A DNA stretch of 40,062 bases from Myxococcales bacterium (GTDB lineage Bacteria; Myxococcota_A; Polyangia; Polyangiales; Polyangiaceae), in the NCBI GenBank assembly GCA_005777185.1, contig SXNL01000369.1, positions 1 to 40,062 of the forward strand, written 5' to 3'. The notes beneath the pieces are model-generated. The model searched no databases. It was not told the DNA's origin and saw nothing but the letters and a program-made list of their open reading frames with translations. Both the position numbers and the translations under genes were made by a program. Numbering within the stretch: the first letter of the stretch is position 1; each line of letters starts with the position of its first letter. Of this stretch, positions 17,795-24,736 are shown piece by piece.

Positions 17795-19231
17795 TCAGGC
17801 TCCGGTGGTCTGGTCGCGTCCCGAGGAGGCGGCAAGTGGCCTCGCCGCCTGCGCGAGCTCCGCGAACGCGCCCTGCACGCAGTCCGCCAGCCCCCACAGA
17901 TCGGGCACCGCGTTCGACGCAGCATTGAAGCCGAAGTCGACCGAACCCTGGTAGCTCAGCACCGTGACGTTCAGCCCAGCCCCTTCGAACACGGGCCCCA
18001 TCGGGTACGCCGCGACGAGCTCCGCGCCCGCGAGGTAGAGCGGGAACGGCGGGCCGGGGACGTTGGAGATCACCAGGTTGTGGATCGGCCGGTGACGATC
18101 CGCGAGCTTCATCCTGGTGTAGAAGCGCGCGGCGAGCGCGAGCGTCGTGGGCGCCGCGAACTCGGCCCAGTTCTGGAGCATGTCCGCGCCGATGGCGTTG
18201 TGCTCGACCTTCGCGCCACGCGTCACGCGCTGGATCACGCGCAGGCGCTCGATCGGGTCGGCCACGTCGGTCGCGAGCGACGTGAACATCCCGGAGACCT
18301 TGTTGTTCGACGGCCGCGGCGACCCCGTCTCGCGCACCGAGATCGGGCACACGGCGACGAGCGGCTCGCGGGGCAGCTCGCCCTTCTCGTCGAGGTACCG
18401 CCGGAGCGCGCCGCCGCAGATCGCGAGCACGACGTCGTTCACCGTCGCGCCGAGCGCCTTGCGCACCGCCTTGACCTCGGCGAGCGGGACGCGCGTGAAC
18501 GCGACGCTGCGGTGCGCCGTGATCGCCCCGTTGAACCGTGTGCGCGGCGCCGTGAGCGGCGTCGCGCCGACATCCGCGTCCGGGGTGCGTCTCAGACGCG
18601 CGACGCTGCGGACCGCGCGCACGGTGCGTCGCGCGAGCCCCACCCACTCCAGCGTCGTCCTGGCCCGCTCCACGACGGCGTGCTTCACGAGCTCGGTGTC
18701 CGTGGGGATCTTCTCGCCGGGGACGTGCACCGGCGCCGCCGCGGTGGGCGTCTCGCGATCGATCGAGAAGAGGTGGACCATGAGCTCGGCGCCCGACGCC
18801 CCGTCGACGGCGCAGTGATGGACCTTCGTGAGGATCGCGACGCGACCGCGCTTGAGCCCCTCGATGACCCACACCTCCCACAGCGGCCGCGACCGCGCAA
18901 GCGGCGTGCTCGTGATGCGCCCGCAGATGGCGGCCAGCTCCTTTCGCCCCCCCGGCGCGGGGCAGGTGATCCGCCGCACGTGGTGGATGATGTCGAAGTC
19001 GGGATCCTCGACCCACAGGGGGTGGTGCAGATCGAACGGCACCGGCACCGGCCTGCGCCGGAACGGCGGGAGCAGGTGCAGCCGCGACGCGATCAGGTCC
19101 TGCACCTTGTCGAAGGAGAAGCCGCCCGGAGCGTCCCTCGGATCGAGGATCGCCACGATGGAGACGTGCATGTGCATCTGCGACGTCTCGAAGTACAGGA
19201 AGCTTGCGTCGAGCCCGGAGAGCCGCTCCAT
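17795..19231 (-). CDS. Wax ester synthase / diacylglycerol acyltransferase (WS/DGAT)
   Basis: 478 residues. It starts with MERLSGLDASFLYFET, typical of the family, and has the catalytic HHxxxDG motif as HHCAVDG (138-144). The second conserved block NDVVLAICGGALRRYL and the C-terminal NLVISNVPGPPFPLYLAGA are present. The enzyme esterifies acyl-CoA with an alcohol or diacylglycerol to make storage lipid. It lies 65 bp downstream of the enoyl-CoA hydratase on the same strand without a visible promoter, so it may belong to the unit controlled by the KstR-like site at 20092. Its acceptor could be a fatty alcohol, diacylglycerol or a sterol; the sequence does not decide. Confidence 0.9.
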   Translation of the reverse strand: MERLSGLDASFLYFETSQMHMHVSIVAILDPRDAPGGFSFDKVQDLIASRLHLLPPFRRRPVPVPFDLHHPLWVEDPDFDIIHHVRRITCPAPGGRKELAAICGRITSTPLARSRPLWEVWVIEGLKRGRVAILTKVHHCAVDGASGAELMVHLFSIDRETPTAAAPVHVPGEKIPTDTELVKHAVVERARTTLEWVGLARRTVRAVRSVARLRRTPDADVGATPLTAPRTRFNGAITAHRSVAFTRVPLAEVKAVRKALGATVNDVVLAICGGALRRYLDEKGELPREPLVAVCPISVRETGSPRPSNNKVSGMFTSLATDVADPIERLRVIQRVTRGAKVEHNAIGADMLQNWAEFAAPTTLALAARFYTRMKLADRHRPIHNLVISNVPGPPFPLYLAGAELVAAYPMGPVFEGAGLNVTVLSYQGSVDFGFNAASNAVPDLWGLADCVQGAFAELAQAARPLAASSGRDQTTGA

Positions 19232-19296
19232 GGTGATCCTCGATTCCCGGACAGGCTACGGGCTCGAAGGACGGCTGTCGAGCAGGCCCACGAGGC

Positions 19297-20082
19297 TCAT
19301 CGGCCCTTGAACTCCGGCTTCCGCTTCTCCGCGAACGCGCGGGGGCCCTCCTTCGCGTCCTCGGAGTTGAAGACCTTCCACCCCAGCTCGAGCTCGATCT
19401 TCAGCGCCTCGGCCTCGGGACGCGACTCCGTCTCCTGGACGCTGCGCTTGATCATCTGCACGGCGAACGGGCCGTTGGCGGCGATCTGGTCGGCGACCTT
19501 GCGCGCCTCCGCGAGCGCCTCGCCGTCGGGTACCACTCGGCCCACGAGCCCGATCCGCATCGCCTCCTCGGCGCCGAGGTGGCGCCCCGTCAGCAGGATG
19601 TCCATGGCGTGCGTGTAAGGGATCTGCCGCCTGAGGCGCACGGTCGAGCCTCCGAGCGGGAAGAGGCCCCACCGGACCTCCGACACGCCGAACTTCGCCG
19701 ACGCCCCGCACACGCGCACGTCCGTCGACTGGAGGATCTCCATGCCGCCCGCGATGGCCGAGCCCTCCACGGCCGCGACGAGGGGCTTCTTCAGCGCCTT
19801 GTGGCGCAGGAAGCCCTTCCAGTGCAGGTCGGGATCGGCCTTGAAGCGCGCCGTCCAGGCGTCGTCGGGCGGGTTGTGCATCTTCTTGAGGTCGCTGCCG
19901 CTCGAGAAGTGCCCCCCCGCGCCGGTGAGGATCGCGACGCGCACGTCGTCGTCGCGGTCGATCTCCTCCCACGCGTCGGCGAGGCGCGCCAGCATCTCCA
20001 GATCGATGGCATTCCGCGCCTCGGGGCGGTTCATGGTGAGCGTGACGACGTGGCCGTCCTTCGCGACGAGCAGGTGGTCCAT
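19297..20082 (-). CDS. Enoyl-CoA hydratase/isomerase family protein (EchA19-like)
   Basis: 261 residues of the crotonase fold. The two oxyanion-hole regions are GGHFSSGSDLKKM and EGSAIAGGMEIL. One catalytic Glu candidate lies in FGVSEVRWGLFPLGGST; the second crotonase Glu position is occupied by a non-acidic residue (PLGG), as in several mycobacterial EchA proteins. In a steroid pathway it would hydrate the side-chain enoyl-CoA. The start codon lies only 7 nt after a candidate -10 (TCTACT, minus strand), and a perfect KstR-like palindrome overlaps that -10. It is divergent from the P450 operon. Confidence 0.85.
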   Translation of the reverse strand: MDHLLVAKDGHVVTLTMNRPEARNAIDLEMLARLADAWEEIDRDDDVRVAILTGAGGHFSSGSDLKKMHNPPDDAWTARFKADPDLHWKGFLRHKALKKPLVAAVEGSAIAGGMEILQSTDVRVCGASAKFGVSEVRWGLFPLGGSTVRLRRQIPYTHAMDILLTGRHLGAEEAMRIGLVGRVVPDGEALAEARKVADQIAANGPFAVQMIKRSVQETESRPEAEALKIELELGWKVFNSEDAKEGPRAFAEKRKPEFKGR

Positions 20083-20091
20083 GGGCCCGAG

Positions 20092-20105
20092 TAGAACATG
20101 TTCTA
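20092..20105. promoter_or_regulatory. KstR-like operator 2 (enoyl-CoA hydratase / WS-DGAT side)
   Basis: TAGAACATGTTCTA is a perfect 14-bp palindrome and fits TNNAACNNGTTNNA. It lies 10 bp upstream of the hydratase ATG and covers most of its -10. It is the best of the three sites in the window. Confidence 0.7.
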
Positions 20106-20125
20106 ATGCCGCTTGTCACGGCCCG

Positions 20126-20139
20126 TGAAACATGTTCCA
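20126..20139. promoter_or_regulatory. KstR-like operator 3 (P450 operon side)
   Basis: TGAAACATGTTCCA fits TNNAACNNGTTNNA and lies between the -35 and -10 of the P450 promoter. Its centre is 34 bp from that of operator 2. An upstream ATG for the P450 (20132) falls inside this site, which argues for the ATG at 20150 as the real start. Confidence 0.65.
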
Positions 20140-20149
20140 CTCCGGGGCG

Positions 20150-21382
20150 ATGAGGCACCCGACGCCGGCCACGATCGACATCTTCGATCCCGACATCTAC
20201 GTGAAGGGCGTGCCGCACGACGCGTTCCGCGTCCTCCGCGCGGAGCACCCCGTCTCGTTCCACGCCGAGCCGCCGGACGGCAAGGGTTTCTGGGCGGTGA
20301 CGAAGTACCAGGACGTCGTCACCGTGTCGAAGGACCCGGGCACGTTCTCCTCCTACCGGGGCGGCACCAACATCCCCGACTACCCGCCCGACAGCCTCGA
20401 CGTGATCCGGATGCTGATGGTCAACATGGACCCTCCGCAGCACACCAAGTTCCGGCGCCTCACCTCCACCGGCTTCACGCCGAAGATGATCGCGCGCATG
20501 GAGGAGTACATCCGGCGCGCCGCGCGCGAGATCATCGACGAGGTGATCGAGAGCGGGAGCTGCGACTTCGTCACGAAGATCGCCGCCGAGCTACCGCTGG
20601 TCGTGATCGCGGACATCATGGGCGTCCCGAAGGAGGACCGCCACCTCGTCTTCGACTGGTCGAACCGGCTCATCGGCTTCGACGATCCCGAGTTCCAGAC
20701 GTCGCTGGAGGACGCGCAGCAGGCCGCCGCGGAGATGTGGGCGTACGCGAACGACCTCGCGGAGAAGCGCAAGGGCCAGGACGGCAAGGACCTCGTCACG
20801 GTGCTCATCAACGCGGAGATCGACGGCGAGCAGCTCACGGAGATGGAGTTCGACGGCTTCTTCCTCCTGCTCACGGTCGCCGGCAACGAGACGACGCGAA
20901 ACCTCATCTCGGGCGGCATGCTCGCGCTGATGGAGCACCCCGCCGAGCGCGCGCGGCTCGCGGCGGACCCGGGCCTCCTCACGAGCGCGGTCGAGGAGAT
21001 GCTGCGCTGGGTGACGCCGGTGATCCACTTCCGCCGCACCGCGACACGCGACGTCGAGCTACGCGGGCAGACGATCCAGGAGGGCGACAAGGTCGTCCTC
21101 TACTACTCGTCGGCCAACCGGGACGAGGACGTGTTCCCGAACCCGAACGCCTTCGACGTGGGCCGCACGCCGAACGATCACCTCGCGTTCGGCATCGGCC
21201 AGCACTCCTGCCTGGGCATCAACCTCGCGCGGCTCGAGATCCGCGTGATGTTCGAGGAGATCCTCCGGCGGATGCCCGACGTCGCGCTGGCCGGCGAGGT
21301 GCGCCGGCTCCGCTCCAACTTCATCAACGGCGTGAAGGCGATGCCCGTGACCTTCACGCCTGGCCGTCGGTCCGAGCCGTGA
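20150..21382 (+). CDS. Cytochrome P450 of the CYP124/125/142 steroid-hydroxylase type
   Basis: 410 residues. I-helix motif AGNETT (244-249), EEMLRW for the ExxR motif, and heme-binding FGIGQHSCLG with Cys354. The region NMDPPQHTKFRRLTSTGFTP and the helix PKEDRHLVFDWSNRLIGFDD resemble CYP125/CYP142, which oxidise the terminal methyl (C26/C27) of the cholesterol side chain. It needs a ferredoxin and reductase, which are not adjacent. It is the first gene of an operon with the HsaA-like monooxygenase (GTGA overlap) and an aldehyde dehydrogenase. The subfamily is judged by eye and other sterol or terpenoid substrates are possible. Confidence 0.85.
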   Translation: MRHPTPATIDIFDPDIYVKGVPHDAFRVLRAEHPVSFHAEPPDGKGFWAVTKYQDVVTVSKDPGTFSSYRGGTNIPDYPPDSLDVIRMLMVNMDPPQHTKFRRLTSTGFTPKMIARMEEYIRRAAREIIDEVIESGSCDFVTKIAAELPLVVIADIMGVPKEDRHLVFDWSNRLIGFDDPEFQTSLEDAQQAAAEMWAYANDLAEKRKGQDGKDLVTVLINAEIDGEQLTEMEFDGFFLLLTVAGNETTRNLISGGMLALMEHPAERARLAADPGLLTSAVEEMLRWVTPVIHFRRTATRDVELRGQTIQEGDKVVLYYSSANRDEDVFPNPNAFDVGRTPNDHLAFGIGQHSCLGINLARLEIRVMFEEILRRMPDVALAGEVRRLRSNFINGVKAMPVTFTPGRRSEP

Positions 21383-22560
21383 CCCCGCCGTCCGCCGCCG
21401 AGCTGATCGCGCGAGCGGTCGCCCTGCAGCCCGTGCTGCGCGAGCGGCTCCCCGAGGCCGACGGCCTCCGGCGCCTCCCGGACGCGACCATCGCCGATTT
21501 CCACGGGGCGGGGTTCTTCCGGATCCTGCAGCCGGCGCGCTGGGGCGGCATGGAGCACGATCCGCACGTCTTCTTCGAGGTGCAGGCCACCATCGGCGCC
21601 GCGTGTGCGTCGAGCGCCTGGGTCCTCGGCGTGCTCGGCGTGCACGCGTGGCAGCTCGCGCTCTTCCCGCTGGCGACGCAGCAAGAGGTGTGGGGACAGG
21701 ACACGTCGACGCTCATCTCCTCGTCCTACGCGCCGACGGGCAAGGTCGAGCGCACGAGCGGCGGCTTCCGACTGAGCGGGCGATGGTCGTTCTCGAGCGG
21801 CTGCGACCACGGGCAGTGGGCGTTCCTCGGCGGGCTCGTGCCGCCGGCCGCGGAGGGCGCGCCGCCGGAGATGCGAACGTTCCTCGTGCCGCGCGCGGAC
21901 TATGGGATCGAGGACAACTGGCACGTCATGGGCCTGAAGGGCACCGGATCGAAGGACGTCGTCATCCGGGAGCCGGTGCTCGTCCCGGAGGAGCGCACGC
22001 ACAAGCTCGTCGACGGCTACAAGCGATCGAGCCCTGGCAACGAGCACAACCCGGCGCCGCTGTTCCGCCTCCCGTTCGGGCAGGTGTTCGTGCGGTCGGT
22101 CTCGACGACCGCGATCGGGATCGCGCAGGGCGCGCTGGACACGTACTGCAAGACGGCCGCGGCCCGCGTCGGGGCGGCCGACGGCGCGAAGGTCGCGCTC
22201 GACCCTGCGGCGCAGGCGGTGGCGGCCCGCGCCGCGACCGTGATCGCCGATCTCAGGGGACAGCTCCGGGGCAACTTCGACGAGATGATGGCCCTGGTGC
22301 GCGCCGGCGAGGATCTCCCGCTCGAGAAGCGCCTCCGGTGGCGCCTCGACTCCTCGCTGGCGGTCGCGCGATCCGTCGAGGTCGTCGACGCCCTCTTCAC
22401 CGAGAGCGGCGGCCGCGCGATCTTCGACGGCAGCCCGATGCAGCGGGCGTTCCTCGACGTCCACGCGGCGCGCGCCCACCACGCGAACAACCCGGAGAAG
22501 CCGGCGCGCAACCTCGGCGGCGTGCTGCTCGGCGCCAGGAACACCGACTTCTTCGTCTGA
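21379..22560 (+). CDS. hsaA: Flavin-dependent monooxygenase, HsaA-like
   Basis: 393 residues with the acyl-CoA-dehydrogenase-like fold of two-component flavin hydroxylases. Visible: GFFRILQPARWGGMEHDP, SSAWVLGVLGVH, GRWSFSSGCDHGQWAFLGG, GLKGTGSKDVVIREPVLVP and a C-terminal VDALFTESGGRAIFDGSPMQ. The pattern matches HsaA, which hydroxylates 3-HSA to the catechol 3,4-DHSA before ring A cleavage. The start is a GTG overlapping the P450 stop (GTGA), so translation is coupled. HsaA needs the reductase HsaB, and neither HsaB nor the dioxygenase HsaC is in the window. Other phenol or indole monooxygenases share the fold, so the symbol reflects resemblance and context. Confidence 0.8.
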   Translation: MTPPSAAELIARAVALQPVLRERLPEADGLRRLPDATIADFHGAGFFRILQPARWGGMEHDPHVFFEVQATIGAACASSAWVLGVLGVHAWQLALFPLATQQEVWGQDTSTLISSSYAPTGKVERTSGGFRLSGRWSFSSGCDHGQWAFLGGLVPPAAEGAPPEMRTFLVPRADYGIEDNWHVMGLKGTGSKDVVIREPVLVPEERTHKLVDGYKRSSPGNEHNPAPLFRLPFGQVFVRSVSTTAIGIAQGALDTYCKTAAARVGAADGAKVALDPAAQAVAARAATVIADLRGQLRGNFDEMMALVRAGEDLPLEKRLRWRLDSSLAVARSVEVVDALFTESGGRAIFDGSPMQRAFLDVHAARAHHANNPEKPARNLGGVLLGARNTDFFV

Positions 22561-22576
22561 CTCCCGAGGAGCTGCC

Positions 22577-24106
22577 ATGGCCATCGTCGAGACCGTAGAG
22601 TCCCCCTCCGGCCCGCGCCGCCTCCGCGTGTCGAGCCCCGCCACGCGGGCCCCGATCGGCGAGATCCAGGTCGCCAACGCGGCCGACGTGCGGGCCGCCA
22701 TCGCGCGCGCGCGCGCCGCCCAGCCCGCGTGGGAGGCCCTCGGCTTCGACGGGCGCGCACGGTACCTCAAGCGTGCCCTCGCGATCCTGGTCCAGAAGTA
22801 CGAGGCGTACATCGCCGTCATCGTCCGGGACACGGGGCGCTCGCGCTTCGAGACGATCATGATGGAGATCTTCCCGGCGTGCGACAGCCTCTCGTACTAC
22901 GCGAAGCACGCGAAGCGCCTCCTCGCCGACGAGAAGCCGTCGATGCACCTGCTCAGGACGAAGAAGCTCGTCATCACGTACCGGCCGCTGGGCGTGATCG
23001 GCATCATCACGCCCTGGAACGGCCCGTTCATCCTGGGGCTCAACCCGACGTGTCAGGCGCTCATGGCGGGGAACACCGTCGTCCTGAAGCCCTCCGAGGT
23101 GACGCCGTTCGCCGGCCGGCTGGTCGCCGATCTGTTCCGCGACGCCGGCCTGCCGGAGGACGTGCTCCAGATCGTGGAGGGCGACGGCGAGGCTGGCGCG
23201 GCGCTCGTCGACGGCGGCGTCGACAAGATCTCGTTCACCGGCAGCGTGCGGACGGGCCGCAAGGTCGGCGAGGCATGCGGCCGGAACCTGGTCCCGTGCA
23301 CGCTCGAGCTCGGCGGCAAGGATCCGATGATCGTGTGCGCCGACGCCGACGTCGAGCGCGCCGCGGGGGGCGCGGTGTTCGGCGCGTTCATGAACACGGG
23401 GCAGTTCTGCTGCTCCACCGAGCGCGTCTACGTGGTCGAGACCCTGGCGGACGAGTTCACGCGGCGGGTCGTCGAGAAGACCAAGGCGCTCCGGCAGGGC
23501 GCGGAGGGAGAGTTCGACGTCGGCCCCATGATCTGGCCGCAGCAGCTCGACGTCATCGAGCGCCACATGGCGGACGCGCGCGCGAAGGGCGCGACGGTGC
23601 TCGCGGGCGGCAAGAAGAACCCGGCGCTCGGCGAGATGTTCTACGAGCCGACCGTGCTCACCGACGTGACGCACGACATGCTCGTGATGCGCGAGGAGAC
23701 GTTCGGGCCCATCCTGCCGATCGTGCGCGTGAAGGACGAGGAGGAGGCGATCCGCCTCGCAAACGAGTCGGTGTACGGGCTCTCCTCGACGGTCTGGACG
23801 AAGGACGAGGCGAAGGCCGTCGCGATCGCGAAGCGCATGGAGGCGGGGAGCGTGTGCGTGAACGAGTCGGCGGTGTCGTACGGCGCCACGGAGGCGCCGT
23901 TCGGGGGACGGAAGACGAGCGGCGTGGGGCAGGTGAACGGGACCACGGGCCTGCGCGGGTACTGCCACGCGATGCCGATCGTGATCGACCGCTTCGGGCC
24001 GAAGGCGGAGCATGTCTGGTACCCGTACACCGCGGAGAAGGCGAAGATCCTCGAGAGGATCATCAAGTGGGTGTGGGGCACGCCGCTCGGAGACTGGCTG
24101 GGGTAG
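22577..24106 (+). CDS. Aldehyde dehydrogenase, NAD(P)-dependent, with a C-terminal tail
   Basis: 509 residues. Visible: ITPWNGPFILGLNPTC, NAD-binding FTGSVRTGRKV, general base Glu244 in LELGGKDP, catalytic Cys278 in NTGQFCCSTERVYV, and EETFGPILPI. A GAGGAG ribosome site lies a few nt upstream, and the gene follows the HsaA-like gene by 16 bp. The last 30 residues (to WVWGTPLGDWLG) extend past the usual end and look amphipathic, so membrane association is possible. In a steroid context it could oxidise the side-chain aldehyde made by the P450 or a later aldehyde; this is inference from the operon. Confidence 0.85.
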   Translation: MAIVETVESPSGPRRLRVSSPATRAPIGEIQVANAADVRAAIARARAAQPAWEALGFDGRARYLKRALAILVQKYEAYIAVIVRDTGRSRFETIMMEIFPACDSLSYYAKHAKRLLADEKPSMHLLRTKKLVITYRPLGVIGIITPWNGPFILGLNPTCQALMAGNTVVLKPSEVTPFAGRLVADLFRDAGLPEDVLQIVEGDGEAGAALVDGGVDKISFTGSVRTGRKVGEACGRNLVPCTLELGGKDPMIVCADADVERAAGGAVFGAFMNTGQFCCSTERVYVVETLADEFTRRVVEKTKALRQGAEGEFDVGPMIWPQQLDVIERHMADARAKGATVLAGGKKNPALGEMFYEPTVLTDVTHDMLVMREETFGPILPIVRVKDEEEAIRLANESVYGLSSTVWTKDEAKAVAIAKRMEAGSVCVNESAVSYGATEAPFGGRKTSGVGQVNGTTGLRGYCHAMPIVIDRFGPKAEHVWYPYTAEKAKILERIIKWVWGTPLGDWLG

Positions 24107-24189
24107 GCTCGCGACGTGGCGCGCGCGAGGCGTGAAGCGCCGTGCGAGAGGAGCGGGGCGCGCGTGAGGCGAGTTGAGGGCGCCCGTCC

Positions 24190-24218
24190 TTGACGCGGCC
24201 CCCTTCGCCTGCCAGGGT
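24190..24218 (+). promoter_or_regulatory. Candidate promoter for the small lipoprotein gene
   Basis: TTGACG (24190-24195), 17 bp, CAGGGT (24213-24218). The -10 is a poor TATAAT match but close to the TAGNNT form seen in GC-rich bacteria. An AGGAGA ribosome site (24237-24242) precedes the ATG at 24247. The rest of the 24107-24246 gap shows no other clear signal. Confidence 0.35.
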
Positions 24219-24246
24219 CAGCGTACCCCGTACGACAGGAGACCAC

Positions 24247-24732
24247 ATGCGCACCTACAAGATTTTCCCCTGTATCCTCATGGCCTTGGCCGTCGGAGGA
24301 TGTGCGGCCGAGTCCGGCGAGGCCGAAAGCGAGCCCGGCGACGAGACCACGGCGGAGTCCTCCCTCGAGCTCGGTGCCCGGAAGTACCACTACCCGCCGG
24401 CCATCCGCGACGTCACCTGGCACCCCGGATGCGGCATCGTCCGCGAGGGCCAGCCGCCGTGCATGCACGGGTTGACCATGACGTACATGAGGAACTGGAT
24501 CGACGTGACGTTCACCCACGCGGAGCGGGTCAACAACGCGACCCACGTGCTGACCATCAAGGTCGACACGTGGTCCTACAGCCAGAACCACTCGCGCGCG
24601 CCCGTGTCGTGGGAGACGATCAAGCTGTCGCCCGCGAACCTCCAGATGTCGACGACGTACAAGGTGAACGTCGTCGACCGCACGAACCGCCTCCTCTGGA
24701 GCGGCGACATCGCGACCTACCTCGCCATGTGA
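24247..24732 (+). CDS. Small secreted lipoprotein of unknown function
   Basis: 161 residues. The signal peptide MRTYKIFPCILMALAVGGC ends at lipobox Cys19 (VGGC), so it is probably acylated and exported. A 25-residue acidic Ser/Glu/Thr linker follows, then a compact beta-rich domain (about 45-160) with a Cys pair (HPGCGIVREGQPPCMHG) and motifs such as VTFTHAERVNNATHVLTIKV. I do not recognise the domain; its strand pattern could be an immunoglobulin-like or carbohydrate-binding sandwich. It stands alone, converging on the phosphoesterase gene 4 bp away. Confidence 0.7.
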   Translation: MRTYKIFPCILMALAVGGCAAESGEAESEPGDETTAESSLELGARKYHYPPAIRDVTWHPGCGIVREGQPPCMHGLTMTYMRNWIDVTFTHAERVNNATHVLTIKVDTWSYSQNHSRAPVSWETIKLSPANLQMSTTYKVNVVDRTNRLLWSGDIATYLAM

Positions 24733-24736
24733 GGCC

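Larger units (their letters stand above)
20090..20141. promoter_or_regulatory. Compact bidirectional promoter between echA-like and P450 genes
   Basis: One central element serves both directions. On the plus strand TTGTCA (20113-20118), 17 bp, then TCCACT (20136-20141), with ATG 20150 after 8 nt. On the minus strand GTGACA (20119-20114), 18 bp, then TCTACT (20095-20090), with ATG 20082 after 7 nt. The -35 boxes overlap and each -10 is overlapped by its own KstR-like operator. Both transcripts should start at or next to the start codon. Confidence 0.55.
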
